Counted from the stretch's first letter, positions 27,180-42,219 are shown. The stretch: DNA of 64,000 bases from Beaufortia kweichowensis (GCA_019155185.1 CM032814.1:2344647-2408646); one strand, 5' to 3'. Numbers and translations are program-made. Notes: generated by a model from the sequence alone, not told the origin.

Positions 27180-27830
27180 TGCCATATAAAAATGTATATT
27201 GAAATTAATTATTCACAGCAGATTGGCGGCAGCCGCGATTGATAAAGGATCGTGTTTATTTAAGCTGACGACTTTTCAATGTAAGATTGCTTGTCCATTC
27301 TTCTCCAGAGGGCCCGTCAAGGTGAGATGAGACAGGGGCCACTCATTCTTCTCCAACAAAAGGAATAAATGAATGCGCGCACACTCCCTAATGCTTTCCC
27401 CGTATACTTGGGTCCACGGGAGATAAGTCTAACAAAATTAGTATGCAAAAGAGCCTCTCTCATGAGGCCTATAATTTTCTTTGCAAATGATTTCCGTTTT
27501 GAGGATGAAACAAACACGACAATGCCGTTTTATGAGCTGGTTTTGGATGTGTGCGTGCCTTCGAGCTCCTAAAAGAAGAGGGATTTGAAGAAGTTAACCC
27601 TCATCAGCAGGTGGTTGAGGAAAGGGGGAAAAACAACTAAAAGGAGTAAGAAAAGATTCTCCTCTGTTCCAATCATATTTGCTTGATTACATTTGGCATA
27701 ATGCCCTGGCGAAAAGGGCCCACAGAATCCAGAAGAGCCATTGCTTTGAGAGACGCTTGCATGTGTTCTTCAGCACCATGCTGTGCCATCTTTTTCATCA
27801 GTTAACTTAATTAAACATATATCCACCCGA
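27180..27830. promoter_or_regulatory. Candidate conserved noncoding element
   Basis: High-complexity sequence between AT-rich flanks, with words such as GATTGATAAAGG, TTTATTTAAGCTG, AAAATTAGTATGCAAAAG and TTTGCAAATGATTT. An isolated REST-like left half-site, TTCAGCACC, lies near 27769 without a matching right half. Frames on both strands at 27317-27572 are not credible genes. This is a good visual candidate for an enhancer near zic4, but conservation is untested. Confidence 0.35.
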
Positions 27831-28012
27831 GACTGTTCTCATATTCTCCAACACTTTAGCTTTTGATAACTGTCTTCAAACAGTCCCTCAAGTTTAAAAA
27901 TACTGTTATTTACATGAACTACTCTCCTTTAAACCCAAAGGCAGGGCAGTTTCATATTTTGCTTTAATTATTATTCGGGTGTTGCATTATTTAGTTACAT
28001 AATTAGCGCATG

Positions 28013-28046
<34 letters not shown>

Positions 28047-30110
28047 TTATGCAAAGGTATAGTGAATAAAAGTCGTATAATCTAACTGTGCCACAGTTTC
28101 ATTTATTTTGTACTCATTTAAATCTATTATGTAAATTTAATTTTTAGGTACAATAACATTCACTCAGTTCACTGTATGAATGATGTATTTAATTCTGTAA
28201 TTTAATCTCGTAACACATACTGTACCACATCCTAATGCGGTTATTTTACCATGAAACATCAAGTCGTAAATTTCTATTATTTGATATACACATGAATGTA
28301 TGTCTGCAATAAATGCAAGAGTGCGTTTATTAGGCCCAGAGTCTATGAATGTTAATTGCGCCATTTCCCTATCATAAATGCGAGTATAAATCACAGCTGT
28401 ATAATAATACTCTGCCTGTATTTTTACGTTCCTAACGTGGTCCACAGCAGCTCTCCCTCCCAATAAATCATGTACTTACTTCCCAGGAGCTTCCTGCTCT
28501 GTGGTGAAGATTAGGACCCCGTGCCTTACTGAAAGCCAGGAGCAGTTTGAAATTATCAAGCGTTTAAAGACATCACAGTGCAAGTTGTTTTATGCACTTA
28601 TAGCGGCCGTGAATACAGTTTGAGAGCCCATTTCTTTAAGCCAGACATTTGTGTTTTTTTGCTTGTTATTTTGTTAATTGGTAAAAGCCGTTAATTGGTA
28701 TTGTGCATAATAGTTATAATAATTATAATAATACAAATATTTAAGTAATAGTTACCATGTTGTTTTTAAATAGCGTTTCTTAATATGTATATATTTGTAT
28801 AAATAAGTTATATTTTTAAGTATAAATATAAATGCTATTAAAATATAAATGATACATGAATATTAACGTTATTAATAAGTATAAATATAAAAACATGAAA
28901 TAAATATTGATTATAAAAAAACAATCGATTATTTATTACTTAATTATAGGAATATTTTTCGAGGATAAGCAATTATATAAAATGTAATTATTTTGATTCT
29001 ACATGTATTAAAATATTGGCTATAAAAATATCTTATTAATCAACAAATATTAAAAATCAAAGATCACCGCAACATATATGCTTAAGTGATTTTTTTTTGT
29101 GTATCTCTGAACAAACATTCAGTCATGTTTTATCAAATATGCCTACATTATTATGTTATTATATTTTACATCTAGCCTTCTTAAGCCACAACTGTTCCTC
29201 CTTGCCTATCAAAGATTTTTTTTTGAATGGTTATATCTATATAAATGTTTACGAAATTGAGCCTTTATATAAAAAGATGTCTTTTAATTTGAAATATTCT
29301 CTTTCATTTGTGATCGGTCAGCTTCAGGTTGTTTTCCAGCTGCGCTTGTCTTTCTACCTCATTAATATCGATTGCTTTGAAAGTTTTCATAGACGGCAGA
29401 CGAACACCTTCGTTTTAAAAACAGCATGTAAGTTTCATATTATAATTTCTAAGAAGAAAGTCATCTGCTTTTTAATCTATCTAATACACTGTGAGATAAA
29501 AATGCGCAAATGTGTATCCTTATCATGTGACCGAAGCAAATACTCTTAAAAAGTACATTTTCTGTCATCTGTAACACATCAATGTGTACTGACGCGTATG
29601 TTTAGAGGGATGTGAGGTACACAAATCAGCTGATGTACCCTTTGATGCTAACCGTGACAAGCTGAAGCTACACGTTTGTACAGTTTGTTTTTCTTGCAGG
29701 GTCAAACAATATGTATACAATATGTGACAACGATATGTGTGTTTTTTGGAAATATTTTTTTCAGTTTAGTTCTAGCCATGTTTAAATAGACCTTTGACAT
29801 ACAGGTGACTTGCATATCAGCCATTGTCCTTATGTTAATTAAACCATATTAGAAAACTATTAAATCATAACTAGATGGTTAAATAAGTTTTTAACAGTAA
29901 CACCCTCTCTTCCAACATATTGCATTTGTGTTTATTGAGAATTTACTGTCAAACTAAGTTGGTATTGGTTAAATGAGAGCAGAATTAGTCACAGATAAAG
30001 CTGAAATCAGGATGTATTTGAACAGTTCCTCATTAACCTTGGTTTGAAACATAGCCCACATTGTGACATCTTGTGCTACATTAGTTTTAGTGGCAGTCTG
30101 TGTAGTGCTA
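27831..30110. other. AT-rich noncoding DNA with AAT microsatellite
   Basis: Holds an AAT repeat at 28014-28046. The region 28640-29100 is very AT-rich. A 150-codon open frame at 29097-29549 begins at TTG, has no recognisable domain and sits in AT-rich DNA, so it is not called. A possible Sox-plus-octamer-like word, CATTGTCCTTATGTTAAT, lies near 29822. Confidence 0.5.
28014..28046. repeat. AAT trinucleotide microsatellite
   Basis: About 11 AAT units in tandem. Confidence 0.95.
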
Positions 30111-30119
30111 TTCTCTTCT

Positions 30120-30480
30120 GGTTATGGAGGGGAAAGTAATGCATGGGGAGTCATTTCTGCATGTGTCTGTGTCATAACCCCGGCCAGGGTGTCATATTCC
30201 TCTCCTCCCTCATCTGGCCCAGCATGGGAGCCCTAATACACACATCTCTGTGCAGCACTTCTCCAGCTAAATGGACGGATTTGCACATTTCCCGAGCCGC
30301 TTGCACCCAATTCCCTCACTCGGTTAATTTTTTACAAATAATGCCTGGGCAAATCAGTCTTCCGAAGTGTAATACCATTTATTGCGAGGACTTCTGTGAA
30401 CTTCTTTTTGAAAAATTAATGCCTTTAATTTTGGTTGATGGCAACATCAGCACAGCTCTGTAAATTGCAGTTTAATGAGA
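30120..30480. promoter_or_regulatory. Strong-looking conserved noncoding element candidate
   Basis: A sharply bounded, high-complexity block between repeat-poor AT-rich flanks. It has many homeodomain-compatible words (GGTTAATTTTTT, AAAAATTAATGCC, TTTAATTTTGG) mixed with GC-containing unique sequence. The plus-strand frame at 30143-30463 (106 codons) matches no domain I know. I infer an enhancer for the neighbouring zic genes. Confidence 0.4.
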
Positions 30481-31329
30481 TTTTGCTACAGGGGATAATC
30501 TGCTACTGACAGAAAAACATCTTGAAAACATCTGTAGACCTATGATTTCACTCTGACGATTAAAACCCCAACCCCCCCACACATCTCAGAGCGCCGAGAA
30601 AGAAAAATGGTGAGTTAAAAAAGTTACACTCCGCCATATCCGACCTGATGGAAAGTACTTTGAGGAGACGTTGATGTAGTTTTACTTTAATTTGTCTATG
30701 TAATGAACATCTCAGTGATGTTTAAGTGTTAATGTCCAGCTATCTTTGCCTGGCTGTGGGTGTCTAGTGGATAACACAATAAGCAATGGTTTATGTGAGT
30801 CATAAGTGAGCAATCTGCTCTGCCAAACCAAGCCTGTAGATGCAATGTAAATTATCCTCAAGTGGATATCCAGTTAATGTATTCTTTCTTTTGACCAATA
30901 TCATCATGAATCACATCACACAGAAAAGTCCCCATAGGCATTGTTGGTTTGATCTTGGTTTGAAGAAAACTACTTCTATTAGAGGTTAATATGTAAATAA
31001 CATAAGCATATTGTGATGTGAATCTACCTAACATGTAACTACAAGGAAGTCACTCCACCCCTTTGGGTTGTTGGTCAGAACATTGATTGCTTCTTTGATT
31101 ATTTGAAAGAGATTAGCTCAACTGGCCAAGGTCATGGGTTCGACTGGAAATACTTCAAAAATACTGATAAAATGTACCTAAAAGAAGTTGCTTTGTCTGC
31201 CAAATGCATTAATGTCAATGCAGGTAGCAAATGTTGTTAACAACTTTTATTGTGAGTTTTATAAACTTGACATTGAAACAATAATGCCTCAGTCAGCATG
31301 ATCCCACTTCCTATTAATTAAAACATCAG
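30481..31329. other. Noncoding DNA with a SINE relic
   Basis: No gene is supported. A degraded tRNA-derived SINE at about 31108-31220 is listed separately. The rest is ordinary unique sequence. Confidence 0.5.
31108..31220 (+). mobile_element. Degraded tRNA-derived SINE with L2-type tail
   Basis: TTAGCTCAACTGG at 31113 resembles a tRNA A box and GGGTTCGACTGG at 31137 resembles a B box. They are followed by ACTGATAAAATGTACCT and then TTGCTTTGTCTGCCAAATGC. The order and wording recall a common cyprinid SINE whose tail reads like GTCGCTTTGGATAAAAGCG then TCTGCCAAATGC, shared with L2-clade LINEs. Relative to that recalled consensus this copy has lost sequence between the two boxes and part of the tail. 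It cannot be a functional tRNA gene because the cloverleaf is incomplete. Confidence 0.7.
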
Positions 31330-34300
31330 CTTTTCAAGTACAGTTTCAGTAAACTTGTTGGCTGTGCAGTGACATTTGAGTAAGCACAGTCAAGGAGGAA
31401 CGTACACCCACGTCCCTGTCCTCCAAAGCTTGCGTGCTCCCAGGACTCGGCAATGTAGATTACTTCCTCCAGGGAGTCTGGAGAGAATCCCATTCCCTGC
31501 AACTTTTCCAGTGAACAGACAGATTTGGCCAACCTCCAGCAAAAATAGACCATATCATGCAGAGAGTAAGCTTTGCCAGAAAGCCGAGAATTATATCTGA
31601 CACTTTGGGTTACATCGACTTGTTTTTAATGCCTTTCTCTCTCTACTTCGGATGCGTGGATAATGCAAATCTCTCTTAAAATGTGTTAGTTTCAACTCAA
31701 AATTGTTCATCTAAAAGGACCAGGTATGAATGTACAAATGTGGCACGTTTTCAAGAGATATTCCCTTATTGTTTTATGTGGTTTCCATTCCTTGATGTAG
31801 ACCCAGAATCAGCAGGCATAACTAGGAAATTACAGAGCATTGCAGTAAAGGGGAACAAAAAAGCAATGCTCTGTGATTTGATTTTTTCCTGAAAGATTAC
31901 CAACATTTATAGTTCCATCCTCATTCAATGTTAAAAGGCATTCTGATGGGGTTCACCTGCAACCCAGCAGCCCAAATGCAGACAAAGACACATAAGCAAT
32001 TATTTCTTGGCGAAGAGTCTATCATAAAAAGCGTTTTGCTCTTTGATTTGACAAAGCTCCAAATTGTTATTCATATAAAAAGATGGATAAAATTAGAGCT
32101 ATTTTTTTAACCAACCCATCCCCATTCTCTCTTTCGAACCGTGCAACCCATAATGCTTTGTTCTCCAAAGTGACTTGCCATACCATCAGCAATGATTGGT
32201 GCCACGACCGATGCCAGGAAGAGAGCATTGGCTCGGCAGGGTTCTCAATTTTCAATGCCGTGAATGGACACCTCTTGTCTAGAGATGCCACTGCTGTGCT
32301 TTTTCAGATGGAGGCACATGTCACACCCAGACTCATCATGCCAGCCACCAGCAGAGAGGCCAGGGCACTGTGCCCATCACTACCATCACTTGAAGTTCAC
32401 TTGCAAATAACGGACGGGATTGAATAAGTGTAATATCAGGCTGCAACATATTCGGTGTAAGTTCAGATGGGAATGATTCCAACTGCTGGAGAATGAGTGA
32501 TAGTCTCTGATTTTTAATGTACATCTTGTATATCTGTGCTTGCTGCACATGATTAGCATTTTCCCCATGGGATTTGTCAGAATACCCATCAGTGGCTTTT
32601 CTGGTCAACTGAACCAGCAAGCGGTGAGCCAAGCAGGCCTGAAAAGATAATAATGCCATATTTGCTGCAATCTGCTCTCAACGTTTGCCGCGCAGTGCAT
32701 GAGGCACGTCGAACAAGCCATTCCTAATCCTAAAAATGGCCAAGCCGGATGTGGAAAACCCAGAACAATGCGCTTAGAAATTCGAACGCATACAATGGCA
32801 TGTATCAGAGAGTGTGTGATTATAAGCACCAGGGAGTTTGCCTTCCTTTATTCATCTATAGTCCTGTTTTGAAGAGACCAGATCCAGGGGTGCCAAATTA
32901 AGCAGAGTGCTGATCTGTGCTTGCTGCATAGAGTAATGAGCAGGCCCAGAGGATATTTGCAGGGTCACACAAAGGAGTTGGTGTGGAAGTGGCAAAGAAA
33001 ATCGGGCGTACAGCAGGAAGCCAAGCTACTAAATTCTGCAGGCCATCCTCATCTGCCGTCATCAGCGAAACGAGCTCCCCATCCTATCAACGAGAGCTTG
33101 ACTTGGGAACGGGTCCTTTGGCTGTTTTCGCAGTATTTACCGTATGCCGTGGACCCATAGAAAACCCTGTTCCGATGCTGGGTGTCTGACAAAGGGATAA
33201 AGAGGAAAAGAATAAGAATAATGAGTGGCTCGGAGGAAATTGTAACAATTTCAGGCCATTAAGATTTGCCTGCATCACACCGTATGTAGAAGAATCTCTT
33301 ACACCCGGTCCAGTTTAGATCCCACTAAGCCATTTATTACAAGAAATCATTGTAAACCGCATTTTCAACACTCTCTCCAGCAAACCCAACAAAGAGCCAT
33401 TTTACATCGCCACCATGACTATAAAGCGAGTCCTACTGTTTTTCTCAACGTGGGGTATAATGGAATTAATAACGTCGACTGCGCATTTGCCTGGAATTCC
33501 CATGAGGCCTTGCAGATTTTATAACTCCGCAGTGTAATGCTAAGGGTTCGGAGGGGAAGATTTACTAGCTGCAAGAATCTAATGATGCCGCTCTGATACC
33601 GAACACTGACTTTGCGATTGCTCCAGCCAGCTAGTTTGCATGACAATCTGGATAACAATGGCCCTTTTTAGATTAAGTGTGTGGAGGCTTATTATGATTG
33701 CTCTTTGTTCTACCCCCTTTATACTGTATTTTCAAAATGTTGATGTTGTCCGATATCGAGCCTCTACTTCGAAATAAACGCACTTTGCTTCTCCCAATAT
33801 TTGACATCCGAGTCATTTATGGAAGATTTAATTACTGTAATGTTTATTATACTGTCCATAAAGACATTTAGATGTTCATATTTCCTTGTGTTGTCGCAAG
33901 CAATTATAGGTGCAGCGATCTATTTTCTTGATGAATCCTCTTTTTTCCTCCACTTGCTTGATAAATAAGGAAATAAGTCAATGCTCCACTTTATATTCGG
34001 TAATTAAAGTGAAAAATATAGTCACAATGCAAATCCTTAATTGGACTCCAAGAGAGAGATTCAGAATTTCTCTTTAATAATAAGAGATGACTGGGGACAA
34101 AAAAACAAAGCATGCTGAAATGTGACTCTGGAAGTTCAATTAATCAAGAACAGAAAACAACCAATTTAGCAAAGAGCTGTTCATTCAGGGAATCGTGTGG
34201 CTCAGGTAATGTTCTTTTAATCATCTCTATGTGACATAATACCTTTCATGTCAGAATGGATGAATAAAAAAATGTCACCGTATTTAAGCAAGATACCTCT

Positions 34301-34350
34301 TTGGTTGCAAAAAATGATCGGCTGTAAGCTTAATAATATGATTGTAAAGA
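31330..34350. promoter_or_regulatory. Large cluster of enhancer-like unique sequence
   Basis: About 3 kb of repeat-free, high-complexity DNA, the longest such block in the desert. It has many overlapping short frames on both strands (for example 32067-32427, 32336-32659, 32921-33278), none with a recognisable domain. TAATTA/ATTA and GATTGA words recur throughout (for example ATTTAATTACTG near 33827). A perfect hairpin lies at 31832-31874. The simplest reading is several adjacent conserved noncoding elements regulating zic4/zic1. An unannotated noncoding transcript cannot be excluded. Confidence 0.4.
31832..31874. repeat. Perfect 12-bp inverted repeat (hairpin)
   Basis: ACAGAGCATTGC at 31832-31843 is the exact reverse complement of GCAATGCTCTGT at 31863-31874, with a 19-base loop. 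Looser complementarity extends outward (AGGAAAT against the TTTTTTCCT side). Confidence 0.8.
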
Positions 34351-35099
34351 CAGACAGCTTACTTTCTGCCTCTTAATATCATAAAAGCATACCATATTAA
34401 TAAAATTTTGGCTCTAAATAAATTTTTTAATCAATGTTACATTATGTTTTCTGTTATTAAATATAAAAGCGTTGTAAAATGGGATTTTTTTTTCTTTTTT
34501 CTAGTGATACAAGATCAATTTGAAGCTGTCATATTGACGTTGTTATGTTGTGTCAGACCATATTTAATAATGCAGCACAAGTTATCTTCTACATTCTGTG
34601 CATTACCACAAGGAATGCTATAGATTTTAGCAGACATTAACCTCTTTTTTTAGGTCACCTGTCTGCTACATGTCATGGAAGAGCAACAGTTTAAAGACCA
34701 TTCGGTTGAGCAAGTTAATTATAGTTATACAAATCCACATCCACAGACAATTGAAGGTAACTTCAACCGCAGTGTGGCAAAAATGCATGTCAAGAATGTT
34801 TAACCACACCACATACTTGCATGTGTCCACCAAACATTTGCGTTTAAGTTTGCTTACATGAATAATATAATGTTCCTGGTCTTTTTGCTGTTTGAGAGCT
34901 AAAAGTTGAAATAACTTCTTAAGTTAAATTGCACACCATCTGTGAAAGGCCTCAGTCACACCTGCTGCACCCTCCATGAAAGCTTTTTCACAACGTGCAG
35001 AGGAGCTTTAGTCAGCTGGAAAAGCTCTCCCAAAGAGCTGTGCCATTCAGCAACAGATCAAAGATTAAAATTCTATGTAATTCTGTCTGTGCTGGGAGG
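34351..35099. other. AT-rich noncoding DNA
   Basis: No gene, repeat or motif cluster is recognised. Confidence 0.5.
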
Positions 35100-36000
35100 T
35101 AATATTAAACAATACAGAACTTGACTGTAGGGTCAGGCTTACTCGATATGTCCCTAATGTTTAGTTTTCGGCCTTCAAAATTGCTTCGCTGTAGACTGCA
35201 TGAAACAACAACAAGTGTCAGGGACGTGCTGGATTTGATAAACTCGCCGGACTCTAGCTGTGCTCTGACAGTACTGGAGTCGGCGCTGGAGCCAGCGAGA
35301 GGGAAGACCAGCAGGGCTTGCCCTCTGCCCAATGTATCTCTTTGAGAGTCCGAGAGCCACAGGCCTCGACTCTACCCTGCTGGGACCTTCTGAAACCGGA
35401 GACTGTTGAAGTGAACGTCTGCGCTGTCCCGCCACTCCGCACTGTCCTCCGCCCTCTCTGATTTTCCAAATGTGCCCTGTCGCATAACGACGTTTCGGAC
35501 AGTCTGGTCAGTCCCACCCCCCTCTGTTCTGACTCTTCCAGACCAGGGCAAAGACCACCCCGGGTTGGTCAGCAACCCCTGCTTACACCTGCCATAAAAC
35601 TTAAAAGCTACAGTCCCATCCGAAGGCTTTGAAGTGTTCAAAGCGTAGCTCCCTGACCTTTGATGCAACTTTGGCCGCAACACATGTTTAGCGCACCACG
35701 TATAAAGCAAACCTCTCTTAGGCCCCGGTCCACGGCCCGTTGGTTTACATGTGTGAGATGCAGGGGCCCACGCATAGCAGCCATGCATACCCATCATGCT
35801 GTTCCCACCAGCGAGGGGGGCCCTTGAGCGGGAAAAGAAGAGGGCAGGAAGGACTGGCCCCTACTGACCCCCTCATGTGTTCACCACTCATCCATACAAA
35901 ACTAACCCAAGTCCCATCCCCCAATCCCCTTTACAAACTCCATATCGTCCAGTTCATACTCCAAACAGCCTTGCTGATTTCAGGAGGCATTGGGAAGTGA
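35100..36000. other. GC-richer block of uncertain nature
   Basis: The composition shifts upward relative to both flanks, and frames stay open in all three minus-strand phases. The longest is 141 codons at 35797-35372. None shows a recognisable domain, and the simultaneous openness of several frames argues for base composition rather than coding. It could be an enhancer, a noncoding exon or an old insertion. Confidence 0.3.
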
Positions 36001-37439
36001 AAGCAAAATCAATGACAACCTAATAGCATGGGCCTCATACACAGACTAAGAAGGGGAAGAATGAATTTTGGACTAAGGAATTGATTTTCTTGGCTGGAAG
36101 AGTTGTTTGATCTGGCAAAACACAAAATCTGAATTCAAGAAACACATACACCATTTGGCCAAATGTGAATAACATTGATTGAGATAAATCCTAGTGGTTG
36201 CTTTTTTGCAAACGTCGATGTACATCTCTGCAAACAAGAAGGCCTTTGATTTTCTTACTTTTCCTTGCCGTCACCTCGGAATCACACACTAAACCATTTT
36301 TTGCAAGACGAGTTGTCTGTTTTTTATGAGGCATTATATATCTGCATAAATACAGGGTCTCGTAATCGCACAAGGCCCGTTTATAATGCCTGAACCGATC
36401 GTGACTCTGTAAATGTCAAACATGGCACACTGAAATACTGTCCACCTCAGGGTGCATACTTTTACAACTGGAGTGACAGTGTCATAATGACACAATGCTA
36501 ACATGACCTGTGCTATAAATGCATGGCATTGTGTAACACCATTCATGTTCTTTAAACACACAGGCGCTCTGAGCTATAATGGCTTATGCTGTGCTGTCAG
36601 ACATTATAAACGTGTCAGAGTTTGTACTATGAATGAGACAAAATGAAATCGTATATTTTGACATATAGTGGATATTTTAAAGGGGTTTAAATTTGTATCA
36701 TTAAACGTTTGTGAATATTTGGTTTCACCAAGACACAGATAAGCTGTGTTTTATTTGAATTAGAACTGCAACAAATGTTAACTGTATTTTTATGTATAAT
36801 ATGTGAATCAAATGTTTAAGTGCTAAAACACAATACACTGATAACTGTCCAACAGTTTTGGATGATGTGTTCTGTATATGGAACTACACTTTTTACACAC
36901 CTATGTATGATCATTTGAGATTTCTGCACAACATGTCTAATCCATTATTTGAAATCTCATTTTCATCCAGTAGATTCGGGACAAGCATGTGCAGCTAAGG
37001 GCATCTGAATGGCTCAGACAAATGCTGACCGGGCTGAGACAGCAGCTCTGTATCCTGTGAGCTTTCTTGATCTCTGACCTGTGGACTGCACAGTCAACAA
37101 AGATGTTCAGTGCAAGATATTTCGGTAAGAAACCCATCTATGTGCATGTCTCATCATTTACGGGGGGCTTATTGCCCAGAGTGATCTGTAGACATGCATG
37201 CACCTGTAAAGCCCAACTTTATTTTATAGTCTTCGTTTCAGACCGTTTCTTTAGAGTTACTGACTTCCAGTACATCATCACCCTTGCGTCGCACTTTCAA
37301 AGATTTAAATAACAAAAGCGCGATTTGAACCCGTGTCTATAAAAAAGCCAACGCGATCCCACGTTCCCATTAGAATATGAGGTGTTTTGAATAAGTCGGT
37401 CTTCTGGGAGTTATAGACTGGGTCTGAGCAACCGTACTA
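36001..37439. other. Noncoding DNA, partly enhancer-like
   Basis: The parts 36180-36600 and 36940-37320 are unique, fairly high-complexity sequence. Small frames on opposite strands overlap and are not credible. AT-rich DNA lies between them at about 36640-36930. No repeat family is recognised. Confidence 0.35.
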
Positions 37440-37740
37440 TAACAGTATGGGCGCAAGTCAGTCCAGTATGGCTGTCAACACCTATGTGTCTGCTGACATG
37501 ACAAGCCCTTTAAACTGTGACGAGCATAAATCAAGAGGCCATTCTGAAACAACAGGGTCGTATTCTTCCCCTGTCGTGCGTGGACCTCCAGTCCCTGCAT
37601 GGGGCACCATTCCAGGCCCGGCTGAAGCGGGCGCGCCTGAGGAGTGCCATACGGAACCAGGCACCACACGTCTCCTCCATCAGTGTAAATTCTAAAACCT
37701 GCACAACACTGTTCAACAAGTCATCACAGCTTTAGTATAC
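37440..37740. other. GC-rich unique block, function unknown
   Basis: Contains GGCCCGGCTGAAGCGGGC and CGCGCCTGAGGAG in an otherwise AT-rich setting. Five or more overlapping frames (61-82 codons) are open on both strands. I recognise no domain in any of them and no clear splice pair. It may be a regulatory element or an orphan exon. Confidence 0.3.
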
Positions 37741-39999
37741 CTGTCACTGCTGTTCAGGGACTGTAGGGTTGTTGCTATTCATTGTGCCCACAAGTCTGAA
37801 ACACCCACCCTCTCCTACGCCCACTGCTACCATGGAGTGCAAGCATTTTTTTGATGACATTATTATTATTTTATTTCAGAAGAGAAATTGAAATGACAGA
37901 TTTTAAAAAGGCAATTTATAAGTATCACTTTAAAATCCTATAAGTTGGCACAGTAAAAACTATACAAATAGTCAATGCTTTAATACCAAAAATTTAAAAA
38001 TTATCTTCCATATAGTGTTTACATAAAAATAAGGTATCATCGTTCTCTTTGCAAGGTATTCAAATTTCATTAATTTTAATTTTATATTACATTTTTATAT
38101 GAGCTACCAAAATATATTTAAATAATTTATTTATTTATTTTTTGCTGTTATGTTTGTTTGTTTGTTTGTTTCACAATGTGCATTCTCAATACCAAAATAT
38201 ATTCTAAATATTTTTAATATCTCAATAACCCAATTCTCAATATTTGTCTTATTTTATCTAAACTTATTTTATCATGGTGACTGCAGAGGTCTTTACTCTG
38301 TCCTTTTATCTCCCAGTGAAACTAGTGAAACTGTGTCAGGCGGTTAAATTGAGCATGGAAAACACTTTGTGTTTGTTTGTGTTTGTTTACGGGTGTTTGC
38401 AGGAACATTAGCTGGTCCTAAATGTTCTTGTACTTCATCAAGCACTGCCTGTGATGTTTCAAGTGGATTTTGTCTTATACACAACTGGTAAGTTTGTAAG
38501 TGAAAAAGTAGAACATTTAAAAAAAAGGAACTTGTAAATTGATCTGCTCTGTTCACAAGTGTGATAATGACAAAAATACATAAATGGAAAAAAGGCAAGT
38601 GAACGATTTTGTATTAATCAGATTTATGGTCTTAGGTGATCTGCGTCCTATACAGGCAAGACTATTATATTATGCAATATTTTTATGCACCTTAATGCAG
38701 CCTTATTTTTTTCAAATTTGTATACAATTATTAGAGAAAGTTTATTTAGGATTTGACTAATTTAATGAGTTAATTAGGGCGCATTGCTGAACTACAATAT
38801 TGATTTTTTTTATTATAAACTTTTCATACAATTTACTCAGTAATTTCTCACGGAAATGTCACAGTTTTTTTCAGTTAAATGCCGATTTATATGTTTTGAA
38901 TAAACTTGAATACACTTTAAAGGCTCAGTCTAAACGTAATGATATATATTATTTTCACCAACTCATTTCAAGCAAATCATGTAGCCTTGGACTAAAGATT
39001 ACACGGGCAGCTCTTTAGTGAGAACATCCATCCTCTAACTCCAGACTCTCCATCACTCTCTTCTCCTGGAGTGCTGTTTTACTAAGACATTGTGAACTCT
39101 ACTGACAGTCTCTTCATTGGGAAAGCTAAAGGCTGAACATCCCTCTCTGTTCTTGTGCAGTGAGCTGGCTGCGGTCAGTCTATATGGGTACAATGGTGGG
39201 CCGGGCAGCTGTTGTGGTCTGACAAAAGGTTCAGTCCTGTTTACTTAGCACCTTCCAACAACGAATTAAAGACGCATGTGTTACAAACCTTAAACGATCT
39301 GGAGAAATATATATATATATATATGCAGCGAATTGACAGCTACTGCTTTTTATTAAAATATTTTGAATGATTTCTCAACTACTTTTTTGACAGTTTTATA
39401 TATTTTTATTATTTTAATGGTAGATACTGTAATGTTAAAAGTAGAAAATATTTTAGGTTATTTAAAATTATTTATCAATTAAAAAAATGCTTATAGGGGA
39501 AAGGTAAACCCCCTAACTATTTTGTCTTTGCTAATCAACTAATAAACATGAAAAAATGATTTTTTTATCATTAACAAACATATGTTTTATTCGAATGTGC
39601 ATTACTGAGCAATGAACGTTATTATAAAGCGTAAAACCCTGACGTGTTTTCATTTTAAAGCGCATGCTGGCTGGATACAGTTGCACTTTCTCTCTCTCTT
39701 TCTCCATTGAAAGTCTAGACTGCTTTGGCTCTTCTTTGGAGAATGTCCTGGAAACGGATCTCAGGCGCCTGTCCAATTCTTGCCAAGTACTTAAAAGTCA
39801 ACATCGTCTATCTTTGATTCACAGACGCATCCACGCTCCCAAGAGCTCAGCCTTTGATCTCTTTCATTTTTTTCTCCCTCCTATTTCTACACCAGATCTG
39901 TTATGCGCTAAAATTCTTTAGTTTTCCATAGAAACATCTCCTTTCCCTGGGAATATTGATGTTTTCTTCCTCGCGGGGGTTATGATATGGTGAATCAGA
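37741..39999. other. AT-rich noncoding DNA with simple repeats
   Basis: Holds a TTTG tetranucleotide run at 38152-38171 next to an ATTT run, and an AT run at 39307-39324. Otherwise AT-rich unique sequence without a gene. The part 39000-39280 is somewhat higher in complexity. Confidence 0.45.

Positions 40000-42219
<2,220 letters not shown>

Noticed and set aside
27769..27790. REST/NRSF site
   Set aside because: Only the left half TTCAGCACC matches; the right half does not fit at canonical spacing.
29097..29549. 150-codon open frame, the longest outside the zic genes
   Set aside because: It begins at TTG, lies in AT-rich DNA, and its translation has no recognisable domain or gene structure.
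31111..31150. Possible tRNA gene
   Set aside because: A and B boxes are too close together and no cloverleaf forms; the following tail marks it as a SINE relic.
35372..35797. 141-codon minus-strand frame
   Set aside because: Other frames in the same block are open too, there is no known domain, and no splice or promoter context. It fits base composition better than coding.
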